Shown: positions 51,636 to 61,935 of the stretch, in pieces
Layout of the letters: every line of letters starts with the position of its first letter
How positions within the stretch are numbered: the stretch's first letter is position 1
DNA from: JBCCXL01 sp039191605
GTDB taxonomy: Bacteria > Acidobacteriota > Thermoanaerobaculia > Multivoradales > JAHZIX01
Direction: 5' to 3'
Assembly (NCBI GenBank): GCA_039191605.1
Contig: JBCCXL010000001.1
Location: forward strand, 1 to 64,000
Length of the DNA: 64,000 nucleotides
Program-made: the position numbers and the translations under genes
Notes under the pieces: generated by a model
Seen by the model: the letters and a program-made list of their open reading frames with translations, nothing else
Database searches by the model: none
Told to the model about the DNA's origin: nothing

Positions 51636-54290
51636 CTACACCCTCTCGTAGAGGCGATTCCGCAGCAGGCGAAGCTCCCGCTGGAGTTCCTCCGCGCTCG
51701 CCGCCCGCCGCGAGCGATCCTTGGCCAGGGCGTCGAGGAAGAATTCTTCCAGCGCTTCCGGCACATCGGGGCGAAAAGAGGAAAGGGGAGGAATCCGGGC
51801 CTGGGACACCGCCTCCATCACCTCCCGCACCGTACCGCGGAACACCCGCTGCCCGATCAGGCATTCGTAGAGCACCAGGCATAGGCCCCAGAGATCGATG
51901 CTCGGATCCGGGGGCTCTCCCTGCACCGCCTCTGGCGACAGGTAGTGGAGTGTTCCCACCAGCTTCCCCGGCGCATCACCATGACTGCGCATGCTGGTCC
52001 AGGTCGCGGCGGTGATCGAGCGCGCCTCGGAGCTTCCGCCGCTCAGCGCTCCCGTACTGGAGGTACCGGAGGTCTCGAAGCGCAGATCGTATTCCAGCCG
52101 AGCGATACCGAAATCCATCAGCTTGGGAGATCCATCGGCCCCGTAGCCAATATTGCTCGGCTTGAGATCCCGGTGCAGGATATTCGCCAGGTGGAGCTGC
52201 TCGAGAGCAGCGGAGAGATCGATACCCATGCTGAGGGTTTCTTCCGGCGTCAGCGGGGACTCGCTCAGCCGCTCCTCTAGAGTCCCCCCGGCGAGATATT
52301 CGAGGATCAGCATCGGCGTGCCCTGCCAGATCTCGACGCCGTAGATCAGCGCCAAGTTGGGATGCACCACCTTGGCGGCGGCTCGGGCCTCCCGCCGCAG
52401 CCGCACCGAATCCTCCACCGAAACCCGGCGCATGGTCTTCACCGCCACCGGACGAGACAGAGCGAGATCCACCGCTCGGTACACCACCCCCATCCCTCCG
52501 GTGCCAATGCGCTGCTCGAAACGGAAGCGGCCGGGCACCACGTAGGGCACCATCGCCGGCTCCAGATCTCGCTGACAATGGGTGCAGGTCACGGAATGGG
52601 CGAGATAGAGACGCCCGCAGCCGTAGCATTCTCGGGCTCCCCGCTGCTCCCCTCGGGCCGGAGCGCGCACCGGCGACGAGGCGGAAATCTCGTGAGCCCC
52701 GGAGCCCCCCTTCATGCGCTCGACATCCAGGGCCAGGCCCGCCGCGTGGGCGATGGCGGAGAGCAGCTGCCGATCCTCCCGCAAGAAGGGCAGGGAGCTC
52801 TTCTTCTCTCCCAGGGCCAGCATCCCGGTCAGGGCACCGTCGAGGGAGAACACCGGCACCAGCAGTCGGAAATCGCCGTCTACCAGCCATTGCCGATCCC
52901 GATTGGCGATCGCCTCCAGAGCCCGAGAAGGGGGATCCCAATCCACCGGCAGGGCGTGAGGGTTCGAGCCCACCAAAGCGCTGAGGGTGCTGGCGCTGGG
53001 CAGGGGACGCACCCGATCTCCGGGATCCACCAGCTCTCCGCGATCGGGATCCTCCACCAGCAGGCAGACGGTCTCCATGTGCAGAGCGCGATCGACTCCG
53101 TGGATCACCAGGCTCGCCAGCTCCCGGCGATTCGACGCGTTGCGGATTCTCTCTACCAGCGGCGTGAGGATCTGCCGGGCATCGAATTGCTCGCGAAAGA
53201 AGCGCCGATCGACGCTATCCAGCAGCGCCTGCCGATTGAGCACCGCGGCAACGCCGAAGACCGCCGCCAGCGTGAGCAAGAAGGCGTCGGTGCCAGAAAA
53301 GATGTCTTGCAGGGTGCGGGTCCGCTCGCGATAGAGATAGCCCAGAAGCCCCGCCATCGGTACCGCCGCCAGAGTGAGAGCGGAAGTCTTCGCCAGGCTG
53401 TATTGCAGCGCCTTGCGGGCGATGAAGCGAAGCTCCAGGGCGTTCTGCACCAGCACCGCATAGGCCGTGGTGAAGGGAATCGAAAGCAGCACCGGATAGA
53501 TCAGCGTAGCAATCCAGCGACGATGAGAGGGATCGTCCAGCCAGCGATCCAGCGGCGGAACGGATTGCTCCAAGAGCACCATCGACATGATCGGCAACAG
53601 CCCCGCCGCCAGGCCAGCGATCAGCAGCGTGACCCGTCGGCGCTCGCGCACCGGAGCGTAGCGCCGCTTCCATCCCATCACCAGCAGCGCCACCAGAGCG
53701 AGGGGAATCACCAGAGGCTCGTGGCGCTTCGGCGCCGGTGCGCCGGCCATGTAGGAGAGGCTCCAGGACGGAGCCTGATAGCTCACGGACCAGGCTTCGA
53801 AGAGCTTCGGCAGAGTGACTACAGTGAGGCCCAGGGCGACCGTAACGCTAATCCAATAACCCCATCGCAGCAGCCGGTCCACCACCGGATGGGGCGGAAT
53901 CTGCGGGAACTCCCGGGCGAAGAGCCACAGAAAGAGCGGCAGCAGAGCCGTCGCCGGAATCCAGTGAACGGTGAGCACCAGGAAGCGCAGAAGCCCTGGC
54001 TCCAGCGCCTCCCCGGGCTCTAGCAGGAGGCGGTTGATAAAAAAGGAGGCCACCGCCAAGAAAGTGGCACCGAGATAGATCGCCCGAGCGTCCCGACGAC
54101 CTCCGATGAGCAGCGGCCCCGCCGCCGCCGCAAAGAGGGTGAGGGTGACGAAATTCAGCACCGGAGGCAGCGCCCCGCCTCCCGCGCCGGTCACCAGGCT
54201 GAGGTCCACGAAGGTGAGGCACAGCATGCCGACCACCACCTTGAAGGCAGTGACCCACACCAACAGCCTGGTGCTCCCCAGCTCGTTCAC
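51636..54290 (-). CDS. Polytopic membrane Ser/Thr protein kinase with GAF and zinc ribbon
   Basis: An 884-residue kinase with an unusual order. About nine membrane helices fill residues 1-355, a GAF-like domain about 375-525, a zinc ribbon uses C555/C558 and C569/C572, and the kinase is C-terminal (about 588-880). Kinase landmarks are IGTGGMGVVYRA (595-606), VAVKTM (K618), HRDLKPSN (706-713), DFG (726-728) and TLHYLSPE (780-787). The stretch between DFG and the latter is about 50 residues, roughly 30 longer than normal, and rich in Ser/Thr/Gly, so it may be an autophosphorylated activation loop. Most bacterial kinases place the membrane helix after the kinase. Target unknown. Confidence 0.9.
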   Translation of the reverse strand: MNELGSTRLLVWVTAFKVVVGMLCLTFVDLSLVTGAGGGALPPVLNFVTLTLFAAAAGPLLIGGRRDARAIYLGATFLAVASFFINRLLLEPGEALEPGLLRFLVLTVHWIPATALLPLFLWLFAREFPQIPPHPVVDRLLRWGYWISVTVALGLTVVTLPKLFEAWSVSYQAPSWSLSYMAGAPAPKRHEPLVIPLALVALLVMGWKRRYAPVRERRRVTLLIAGLAAGLLPIMSMVLLEQSVPPLDRWLDDPSHRRWIATLIYPVLLSIPFTTAYAVLVQNALELRFIARKALQYSLAKTSALTLAAVPMAGLLGYLYRERTRTLQDIFSGTDAFLLTLAAVFGVAAVLNRQALLDSVDRRFFREQFDARQILTPLVERIRNASNRRELASLVIHGVDRALHMETVCLLVEDPDRGELVDPGDRVRPLPSASTLSALVGSNPHALPVDWDPPSRALEAIANRDRQWLVDGDFRLLVPVFSLDGALTGMLALGEKKSSLPFLREDRQLLSAIAHAAGLALDVERMKGGSGAHEISASSPVRAPARGEQRGARECYGCGRLYLAHSVTCTHCQRDLEPAMVPYVVPGRFRFEQRIGTGGMGVVYRAVDLALSRPVAVKTMRRVSVEDSVRLRREARAAAKVVHPNLALIYGVEIWQGTPMLILEYLAGGTLEERLSESPLTPEETLSMGIDLSAALEQLHLANILHRDLKPSNIGYGADGSPKLMDFGIARLEYDLRFETSGTSSTGALSGGSSEARSITAATWTSMRSHGDAPGKLVGTLHYLSPEAVQGEPPDPSIDLWGLCLVLYECLIGQRVFRGTVREVMEAVSQARIPPLSSFRPDVPEALEEFFLDALAKDRSRRAASAEELQRELRLLRNRLYERV

Positions 54291-54395
54291 CGTCAGCTCC
54301 TGTAGAGAATTGGCGCCACCCTATGAGTCGCTGAATCCATTTCCCTGAATCCAGCCTCTGAATCCAATCAGAGACTCAGCGAGAAGCGCCGAGCC

Positions 54396-54710
54396 TCAAC
54401 ACCACTCGGTATCGTGCACGCCGTTGCGAGCCACCTTGAGGTCGCCGTAGCTCACGGTCGGCGCCCCCTCTTCGGCTTTCTTGGTCTTCTCCGCCTTGAA
54501 GGTGATCCAGTGGAGCACGTCGCCACGATCTGCTTTCCACTGCTCCTCCAGGGTCACCTTAGACCCCTCGAGGCTTTTCTCCTTGGCCGCAATGAAGTCT
54601 TCGAAGCTCCGGCGAGTGGTCTCCTCCAGCTCCGCCGGCAGGTCGTCTCCCCACCCCTTGCGGAAGGCTTCGAGACATTCGTTCAAAATCGTTTGCTTTA
54701 CATCGCTCAT
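54396..54710 (-). CDS. Hypothetical 104-residue protein
   Basis: I do not recognise a family. The protein is acidic and helical (KQTILNECLEAFRKGWGDDL, EETTRRSFEDFIAAKEKSLEG) and ends in a short strand region with a final cysteine (NGVHDTEWC). AAGGGGAGA lies six bases before the ATG, so translation is likely. It is 18 nt downstream of another small gene on the same strand, which itself overlaps the DUF885 gene, giving a three-gene unit. No signal peptide or membrane helix. Confidence 0.65.
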   Translation of the reverse strand: MSDVKQTILNECLEAFRKGWGDDLPAELEETTRRSFEDFIAAKEKSLEGSKVTLEEQWKADRGDVLHWITFKAEKTKKAEEGAPTVSYGDLKVARNGVHDTEWC

Positions 54711-54728
54711 GGATTCTCCCCTTCGAGC

Positions 54729-55133
54729 TCAAGGCGTATCGAGTTCGCACCACACGGTGGGGCGTACCTGTCGTTGTGCCGCGTCGAAACCTTCAGATTC
54801 AACAGCGGTCCGGCGTCGACGCGACTCCCGCACGGCCCGCTTGGCAATGATTCGCACTTTTTGCAGAACTTTGGCTCGGCGCTCCTGCCACTGACTCAGC
54901 ACCTCACCGGGGCGGCGGTCGAAGCGCAGGGCGTAGTAGTCCCGCACCTCTTCCATCAGCCCTGGATCTACCGAATTGCCGGCCAGCCCTTCGACAAAGG
55001 CAGCCTCCACCTGCTGCAGGATCGACGCTCGGTTCGCTTCATGGGAAAGGAGCCTGGAGCCTTCTTCAGCGGTCCGAGAACCAGCGCCCCGAGAAGAGGT
55101 GATCCGAGGGGAGGCTGCCTTACCAACGCTCAT
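54729..55133 (-). CDS. Hypothetical 134-residue protein
   Basis: No family recognised. It is basic and largely helical, with VDPGLMEEVRDYYALRFDRRPGEVLSQW-type sequence at about 57-84 and a strongly positive region (RIIAKRAVRESRRRR, about 94-108) that could bind nucleic acid or phospholipid. The N-terminal 30 residues are Ser/Gly-rich. Its start overlaps the stop of the DUF885 gene by four bases, so it is probably translated from the same message. A small acidic protein is encoded next; an acidic-basic pair could interact, but nothing proves it. Confidence 0.6.
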   Translation of the reverse strand: MSVGKAASPRITSSRGAGSRTAEEGSRLLSHEANRASILQQVEAAFVEGLAGNSVDPGLMEEVRDYYALRFDRRPGEVLSQWQERRAKVLQKVRIIAKRAVRESRRRRTAVESEGFDAAQRQVRPTVWCELDTP

Positions 55134-57049
55134 CGGGCGCCCTCGACCTCGGCATCGCTATCTACCTTGGCGGATCGCACCTCATTCACCCAATCCACGA
55201 CCCGCTCCGCGACGCTATTCAGAGGAATCGGTCCGGAAGCGAGAATCCGGTCATGGAAGGCTCGCAGATCGAAGTCTTCCCCGAGTTCTGCCTCGGCAAG
55301 AGCCCTGAGGCGCCGAATCTCGATCTCGCCCATCTTGTAGCCGAGGGCCTGACCGGGCCAGCCGATGTAGCGATCGACCTCGGTATTGATGTTGTGCAGG
55401 GTCAGACCGGTGTTCTCGGCCATGTAGTCGATGGCCCGTTGACGGCTCCAGCCAAAGGCGTGGATTCCCGTATCGACCACCAGGCGCGCCGCCCGCCACA
55501 TCTCGTAGGAGAGCCGGCCGAAGTCGCTGTAGGGATCCGTATAGAAGCCCATCTCCAGGCCGAGGCGCTCGGCGTAGAGGGCCCAGCCCTCGATATAGGC
55601 CCCGACGCCGGCAAAGCGACGAAAGATCGGAAGCCCCTCGATCTCCTGCTGGATGGCGATTTGCAGATGATGCCCCGGTACCGCCTCGTGGAGGGTGAGG
55701 GCCTCCAGCTCGTAGAGTGGACGACTCTCCAGCGCGTAGGTGTTGACCATGTAGAAGCCCGCCCGGCGCCCGTCTCCGGAAGACGGCTGGTAGTAGGCGG
55801 TGGTGGTATGCGGCGCCAGGAAGTCGGGAATCGGCAGCACGCCATAGGGCGTGCGGGGCAGATGACCGAAGAGAGCCGGCAGCTGACCGTCCGCCCGCTT
55901 GGAGATGTGGCTGGCGGCGGCCAGCAGCTCCTCCGCCGTCTCGGGATAGAACTTGGGATCGGTGCGCAGGTACTCGAAGAAAGCCGCCAGGTCTGCCTCG
56001 AATTCCACCGCCTCCACGATCGCCTGCATCTCCTGGCGAATCCGCGCCACCTCCTCGAGGCCGGTTTGGTGCACTTCCTCCGCCGTCACGTCCAGAGTGG
56101 TGAAGTGCCGGACCCGAAATTGGTAGTACTCCTTGCCCTGCGGCAGACCGAGAGCTCCCGGCGCCTCTCGGGTCGCCGGATAGTAGCTCTCGTCGAAGAA
56201 TTCCTTCAGCGTCGCGAAGGCCGGCAAGACGGACTCTGCGATGGCCTTCCGGCCCTCTTCCTGAAGGCGCTCGCGGGTCGCCTCGTCGAGGCTCTCCGGA
56301 AGCCGCAGGAAGGGAGAGTAGAGAACGCTCTTCTCCGGCTCCACCGAGGACTGCTCCGCCAGCCAGCCGGAGACCGTCGAGACCGCCGCCCGCGGGGCGA
56401 CCCAGCCGCTATCGATACCCTCCTGGAGCAAGGCGATGCGATCGTCGATGGCCGCGGGCGTCGCCCGCAATCGATCGAGGTACTTCTCGTAATCCTCTAT
56501 GCCGAAGAAGAGCGTGGTGCTCGGCAGACGCAATAGCTCGAGATGCAGCCCCACCCGATTGGTGATCGCTAGGCGATGGGCGCCGAAACGAATGTTCTCG
56601 AGATCATCGCCCCGCAGACGCAGGAAGAGGTCGTAGCTCAGCTGATCCTCGACCCCGAGCTCGCCCCGGTCGATGGCCTCCACGCGGTCGAGAAAAGCCT
56701 GGAGGTCCTGGGCCTCTTGCTCAAAAGCTTGGGGAGAATGATCCGGCAGGCGATCACCGTAGCGGGAGTCCCCGATTTGGCTGGCGGCAATAGGGCGACG
56801 CTCCAGATTCCACTGCCAGAAGTCGTCGAAGACCTGATGTAGCAGCTCCTCGGGGCTGCTCGAGGAAGCGCTGAGGTCCCCCTCGGACTCGGCCCTCGCC
56901 TCGATCCCCGCGGAGAGCAGAAGACCGCTGCCCAAAAAGATGGTCAGCGCCCATCGAAGAGCTCGCCGCAGTGGATGTCGCAGTGGACGCCTCGCGATAC
57001 CGCGGCTCCCCTCGGAAGATCCCGCCGATCGAAATCCACGACTCTGCAC
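55130..57049 (-). CDS. DUF885-family putative metallopeptidase, exported
   Basis: About 639 residues with an N-terminal signal sequence (LRWALTIFLGSGLLLSAGIEARA) and a long DUF885 domain. The putative zinc site is HEAVPGHH at about 454-461, followed by YIEGWALYAERLG about 30 residues later, as in other members. The start is either GTG 57049 (GGGGAG six bases upstream) or GTG 57076 (AAGGGG upstream). A longer frame to 57214 crosses the aceB terminator and a promoter and is rejected. Compared with the DUF885 lipoprotein at 35415 it is longer and more typical of the family. Likely periplasmic peptidase; substrate unknown. Confidence 0.85.
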   Translation of the reverse strand: MQSRGFRSAGSSEGSRGIARRPLRHPLRRALRWALTIFLGSGLLLSAGIEARAESEGDLSASSSSPEELLHQVFDDFWQWNLERRPIAASQIGDSRYGDRLPDHSPQAFEQEAQDLQAFLDRVEAIDRGELGVEDQLSYDLFLRLRGDDLENIRFGAHRLAITNRVGLHLELLRLPSTTLFFGIEDYEKYLDRLRATPAAIDDRIALLQEGIDSGWVAPRAAVSTVSGWLAEQSSVEPEKSVLYSPFLRLPESLDEATRERLQEEGRKAIAESVLPAFATLKEFFDESYYPATREAPGALGLPQGKEYYQFRVRHFTTLDVTAEEVHQTGLEEVARIRQEMQAIVEAVEFEADLAAFFEYLRTDPKFYPETAEELLAAASHISKRADGQLPALFGHLPRTPYGVLPIPDFLAPHTTTAYYQPSSGDGRRAGFYMVNTYALESRPLYELEALTLHEAVPGHHLQIAIQQEIEGLPIFRRFAGVGAYIEGWALYAERLGLEMGFYTDPYSDFGRLSYEMWRAARLVVDTGIHAFGWSRQRAIDYMAENTGLTLHNINTEVDRYIGWPGQALGYKMGEIEIRRLRALAEAELGEDFDLRAFHDRILASGPIPLNSVAERVVDWVNEVRSAKVDSDAEVEGAR

Positions 57050-57121
57050 ACACCGCTCCCCAATCCGGTAGCCCACAATTAGCCCCTTAACTTGTTCCAG
57101 TAAAATTGCACATTCCCTCGT

Positions 57122-57151
57122 ATTATCTCCCACAGCAAAGGCTAGGAGCAA
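57122..57151 (-). promoter_or_regulatory. Possible promoter of the exported DUF885 gene
   Basis: On the minus strand TTGCTC (57146-57151) and GATAAT (57122-57127) are 18 nt apart. They lie directly after the malate-synthase terminator and about 70 nt before the preferred start, which is the expected place for an independent promoter. Confidence 0.5.
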
Positions 57152-57152
57152 C

Positions 57153-57190
57153 AAAAAACCACGGTCCTCCTGAGCGGAGAGCCGTGGTTT
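57153..57190 (-). terminator. Intrinsic terminator after malate synthase
   Basis: Read on the minus strand, AAACCACGG and CCGTGGTTT pair (57156-57164 with 57182-57190) around a 17-nt loop with further internal pairing, followed by a T-run. It lies 50 nt past the aceB stop. Confidence 0.88.
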
Positions 57191-57239
57191 CAGGGCTGAG
57201 CAGAACCTCAGCAATTGCTGTTTGGACCTCGAAAAGGCC

Positions 57240-58919
57240 TCAGCGAACCTCCTCCCGAAGCAGGGATCGATAGGCCAGCGGCGTGAGATATTCCACCAGC
57301 TCCGGAGCGAGCACCAGGGTATCCAGCAGCGCCGCGGCCTCTACCGCTTTCGGTGCGTCGCCGAGATCCTCCAGCGCCTGCTCTCGCTCCTGGCGATAGA
57401 GCCCCTCGTCCATCAGCTCCCCGCTCTCGGTGACCGCCTCGTGACGGATCCAATGCCACAGCTGGCAGCGGGAGATCTCCGCCGTCGCCGCGTCCTCCAT
57501 CAGGTTGTCGATGGCCACCGCCCCGCGCCCGCTGAGCCAGGCGGCGAGGTAGCGCAGGGCGACGGAAACGTTGGTCTTGACGCCGGCCCGAGTCACCTCA
57601 CCGGGCATCTCCAGCTTCACCAGCGCCTGGGCGTCGCCGAGATCCTCGCCGACGCGGGCATGCTTCTGATGCGGCCCCTCGCCGAGCATCGGCGCGAAGA
57701 CCTTCTCCGCCACCGGAACCAGATCCGGATGGGCCACCCAGGTGCCGTCGAAGCCGGCCCGGGCTTCCCGCTCCTTGTCGGCGGCGACGGCGGCGAGGGC
57801 TTTTTCGTTGACCTCCGGATCCCGCCGACTGGGAATGAAGGCGGCCATTCCGCCGATGGCGTGGGCGCCGCGACGATGACAGGTCTTCACCATCCTCTCG
57901 GTGTAGGCCCGCATGAAGCTCACCCCCATGGTGATCTCCGAGCGATCCGGGAAGGGAATCGGCTGATCGCGGAAGGAGCGCACCACGCTAGCGATGTAAT
58001 CCCATCGCCCGGCGTTGAGACCGGCGCTGTGCTCCCGCAACTCATAGAGGATCTCCTCCATCTCGAAGGCTGCCGGCAGCGTCTCGATGAGCACCGTGGC
58101 GCGAACCGTGCCCCGGGGCACTCCCAACCGCTCCTGGGCGTAGACGAAGACCTGGTTCCACAGCCGAGCTTCGAGATGGCTCTCGAGCTTCGCCAAGTAG
58201 AAGTAAGGACCAAGCTCGCGCTGTGCCAAATAGCGCGCGTTGTGGAAGAAGTAGAGGCCGAAATCCACTAAGGAGGCGGAAGGCGCGCGCCCGTCTACCT
58301 CCAGATGCCCCTCTTCTAGATGCCAGCCCCGGGGACGCACCACCAGCGTCGCCAGCGGCACCTCCGGGTCGGTGGGCAGCGCGTAGTGCTTGCCCTGGGG
58401 ACTGGTGAAGCGGAGCTCGCGGCGAGCGGCGGCGGCCAGCGCCTGCTGGCCTACCACCACGTTGCTCCAGGACGGAGAGAGGGCGTCTTCCAGATCCGCC
58501 ATGAACACCTTCGCCCCACAGCCGAGGGCGTTGATGATCATCTTCGGCTCCGCGGGCCCGGTGATTTCCACCCGGCGGTCGAGAAGCGCTTCTGGCGTCT
58601 CGGCGACTTTCCAATCTCCCTCGCGAACCCTCAGGGTTTGCGGCAGCAGGCCGAAGGTCTCGCCGCGGCGCATCCTCTCGGCTCGCTGCCGACGGAAGCT
58701 CAGCAGCTCGCGGCGCCGGGCGCCGAAGAGACGCTCCAGCTCCGCCACGAAGGCCAGGGCCTCCGGAGTCAGCACGGCCTCCATGGCCTCTCTCTCGGCC
58801 GCCCCAGAAGCCTCCACGAGAACCTTTGCGGAGTTTCCCTGGGCTTCCAGAGGAGCAGCCTCGGGAGCCTCCAAGACGACCGCCGCAGCAGCGACGGGAT
58901 CAGCGGTGATCACGCTCAT
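57240..58919 (-). CDS. aceB: Malate synthase A
   Basis: A 559-residue malate synthase of the A (non-G) type, condensing glyoxylate with acetyl-CoA in the glyoxylate shunt. Family segments are VEITGPAEPKMIINALGCGAKVFMADLEDALSPSW, cut by its core MADLEDALSP; RGTVRATVLIETLPAAFEM; GRWDYIASVV; the catalytic-aspartate region MEDAATAEISRCQLWHW; and an N-terminal domain from about residue 48. The first 45 residues are an Ala/Glu/Val-rich extension. It follows isocitrate lyase on the same strand after 10 nt and ends at a clear terminator, so aceA and aceB form one operon. Confidence 0.95.
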   Translation of the reverse strand: MSVITADPVAAAAVVLEAPEAAPLEAQGNSAKVLVEASGAAEREAMEAVLTPEALAFVAELERLFGARRRELLSFRRQRAERMRRGETFGLLPQTLRVREGDWKVAETPEALLDRRVEITGPAEPKMIINALGCGAKVFMADLEDALSPSWSNVVVGQQALAAAARRELRFTSPQGKHYALPTDPEVPLATLVVRPRGWHLEEGHLEVDGRAPSASLVDFGLYFFHNARYLAQRELGPYFYLAKLESHLEARLWNQVFVYAQERLGVPRGTVRATVLIETLPAAFEMEEILYELREHSAGLNAGRWDYIASVVRSFRDQPIPFPDRSEITMGVSFMRAYTERMVKTCHRRGAHAIGGMAAFIPSRRDPEVNEKALAAVAADKEREARAGFDGTWVAHPDLVPVAEKVFAPMLGEGPHQKHARVGEDLGDAQALVKLEMPGEVTRAGVKTNVSVALRYLAAWLSGRGAVAIDNLMEDAATAEISRCQLWHWIRHEAVTESGELMDEGLYRQEREQALEDLGDAPKAVEAAALLDTLVLAPELVEYLTPLAYRSLLREEVR

Positions 58920-58929
58920 GATCGCTGCC

Positions 58930-60204
<1,275 letters not shown>

Positions 60205-60320
60205 GACTGTGATCTCCCTGGTGCGGAACCTCGGAGGAACGGGTCTCCGCCAAGACTGAAGAGAAAGGTTTAGAGACTCAGTGGCCTCTTCGGAGTGGGA
60301 CAAAGTCGCCTGATTAGTTT

Positions 60321-60356
60321 GTTCAAAATGACGAACCAATGTTCAACAACGCGAAC
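60321..60356. promoter_or_regulatory. Two IclR-type operator copies upstream of aceA
   Basis: GTTC-N8-GAAC occurs at 60321-60336 and 60341-60356, exactly 20 bp apart. The first copy, GTTCAAAATGACGAAC, is nearly identical to the site before iclR. The sites lie 117-152 nt upstream of the aceA start in an AT-richer stretch of the 425-nt divergent spacer, where promoters would be expected. They are probably bound by the adjacent IclR protein. Confidence 0.7.
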
Positions 60357-60587
60357 TATGCCGCAGCCCGTCGAGGGAGTCAACCCCGGAAATCGTAAAA
60401 TTTTCGGCCGATTTAGCCCAAATCACGGCAAATAGCAGCAATTACAGTGGCTTAATCATCCGAAATACCGAACTCAGTTGGCGCATTTCATCCAATCTCG
60501 AACATGAATGCCCGGCCACTGCGTCCCAAAACAGACCACGACAACAGAATCGTCATCGCGAATCGCTGGACTCATCACCAGGGGTTC

Positions 60588-60603
60588 GTTCAAAATAACG
60601 AAC
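60588..60603. promoter_or_regulatory. IclR-type operator upstream of iclR
   Basis: GTTCAAAATAACGAAC matches the first aceA operator in 15 of 16 positions and sits 26 nt before the chosen iclR start. It suggests autoregulation and shows that translation of iclR begins downstream of it. Confidence 0.7.
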
Positions 60604-60629
60604 AAACCACCCCGCCTACCTCAGCCGCC

Positions 60630-61469
60630 ATGGCCAAGAAATCCACTTCCAAAAGCGCCGACCGCGCCCTCAGCATCCTGGAGCTCATCGCCCGCCGCAG
60701 CCCCCCTGCCGGCGCGGGCGAAAGGCGCGCGGGCAGCGGAAGCTCCAGCAGCCTGAACCACTCAGAAATCAGCCGCGAGCTCAACATCCCCAAGAGCACG
60801 CTCACCGCCCTGCTCAACACCCTCGAGCAGCGCCGCTATCTATCGCGTAGCGAACAGGGCCTTTACACCCTCGGCCCCCGCCTCGGCGAGCTCGCCAACA
60901 ACACCCCGCGGGGCTCCGATCTCCAGCGGGCCAGCCAGGAAATGCTCCGGCAGCTCGCCGAGCGCACCGGCCTGACCGCTCACCTGGCGATCCTCGACGG
61001 CGCGGAAGCGGTATATATCGACAAAGCCCAGGTCGACTCCCTGCTCAAAGTCGACACCTGGGTCGGCCGCCGCCTTCCCCTCCACTGCACCGCCGTGGGC
61101 AAGGCGCTGCTCGCCTACCTCCCCGAGAGCGAGGTTCGCGAGATCGTCGGCCCAGAGCCGCTCCAGGGCCTCACGCCAAAATCCCTGACCACGATTTCCG
61201 ATCTCCTGGAAGAATTAGCCACCGTCCGCCAGCAGGGCTGGGCCATCGACGATCAAGAGAGCGACGACGCGGTGCGCTGCGTCGCCGCCCCGATCCTGCC
61301 CTTCGCCGAGGGCGATCCGAGCCCCCCACCCCCCGCCCAAGCAGCCCTCGGCCTCACCGGCCGCCTCGACCAAATGCCGCTCCATCAGGCCCCAGAGACA
61401 GCCCAGGCCGCCCTCAAGGCCGCGAGACTCATCGCCCGCCAGCTCGACCAGCTCCATCAGAGCCAGTAG
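60630..61469 (+). CDS. IclR-family transcriptional regulator
   Basis: A 279-residue regulator with an N-terminal winged helix (ADRALSILELIARRS, HSEISRELNIPKSTLTALLNTL) and a C-terminal GAF-like effector domain (GLTAHLAILDGAEAVYIDK, LPLHCTAVGKALLAYLPES). The winged helix holds an insertion of about 16 Gly/Ala/Ser residues before helix 2. Another low-complexity stretch (EGDPSPPPPAQ) replaces part of a GAF loop. The start is ATG 60630; a longer frame from 60504 would place the operator inside the gene. Divergent from aceA-aceB, it most likely controls the glyoxylate shunt, as IclR does in enterobacteria. Confidence 0.9.
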   Translation: MAKKSTSKSADRALSILELIARRSPPAGAGERRAGSGSSSSLNHSEISRELNIPKSTLTALLNTLEQRRYLSRSEQGLYTLGPRLGELANNTPRGSDLQRASQEMLRQLAERTGLTAHLAILDGAEAVYIDKAQVDSLLKVDTWVGRRLPLHCTAVGKALLAYLPESEVREIVGPEPLQGLTPKSLTTISDLLEELATVRQQGWAIDDQESDDAVRCVAAPILPFAEGDPSPPPPAQAALGLTGRLDQMPLHQAPETAQAALKAARLIARQLDQLHQSQ

Positions 61470-61584
61470 AAGAGCTCCAATAGACGGAGCTCAGCAGAAG
61501 AGCCCCAGCAGGCGAACCCCACCAGACAGCCCTGCCACTTCAATCAATATCTTAGTCCTCGGGACGAAGATCAAGAATTTCAAA

Positions 61585-61611
61585 CTTGCGCACGGTTCGC
61601 GCAAGTAGTAT
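61585..61611 (+). promoter_or_regulatory. HAIR-like inverted repeat and possible -10 upstream of htpG
   Basis: CTTGCGC-N7-GCGCAAG (61585-61605) has the same geometry as the HspR-associated inverted repeat (CTTGAGT-N7-ACTCAAG) and shares CTTGxGx. TAGTAT follows immediately (61606-61611) and could be a -10. The element lies 331 nt before htpG. The remainder of the 466-nt spacer shows no supportable gene. Confidence 0.45.
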
Positions 61612-61935
61612 CCTCTGCGCTGCTGAGACGCTCGGGCAGCACCACTCTCTTGATCTAGGCCCGCTCCCCGAGCTCGTCGCGAGTCGGCCGCAGCTTGCCG
61701 CCTCGACTCAGCCGGGAGCAGACCTTCCGCGCAGCACAGCGGTGCCGGAGCCACTCCACCCCACTCCCCTGGGCCGGTCTGCCTTCCCCAGCCACTGAAC
61801 CCAACCCGAGCCATCGCCGAGATGTTCCAGTCACAGGAACCTCGGCCTCGCGCCAAGCTAGCGAGGATCCCCTCTCGACGAGGGCTCCTCGCTTCCAGAG
61901 CGAAGCTCGCTGACTTTGCAGAGGATCACCATTCC

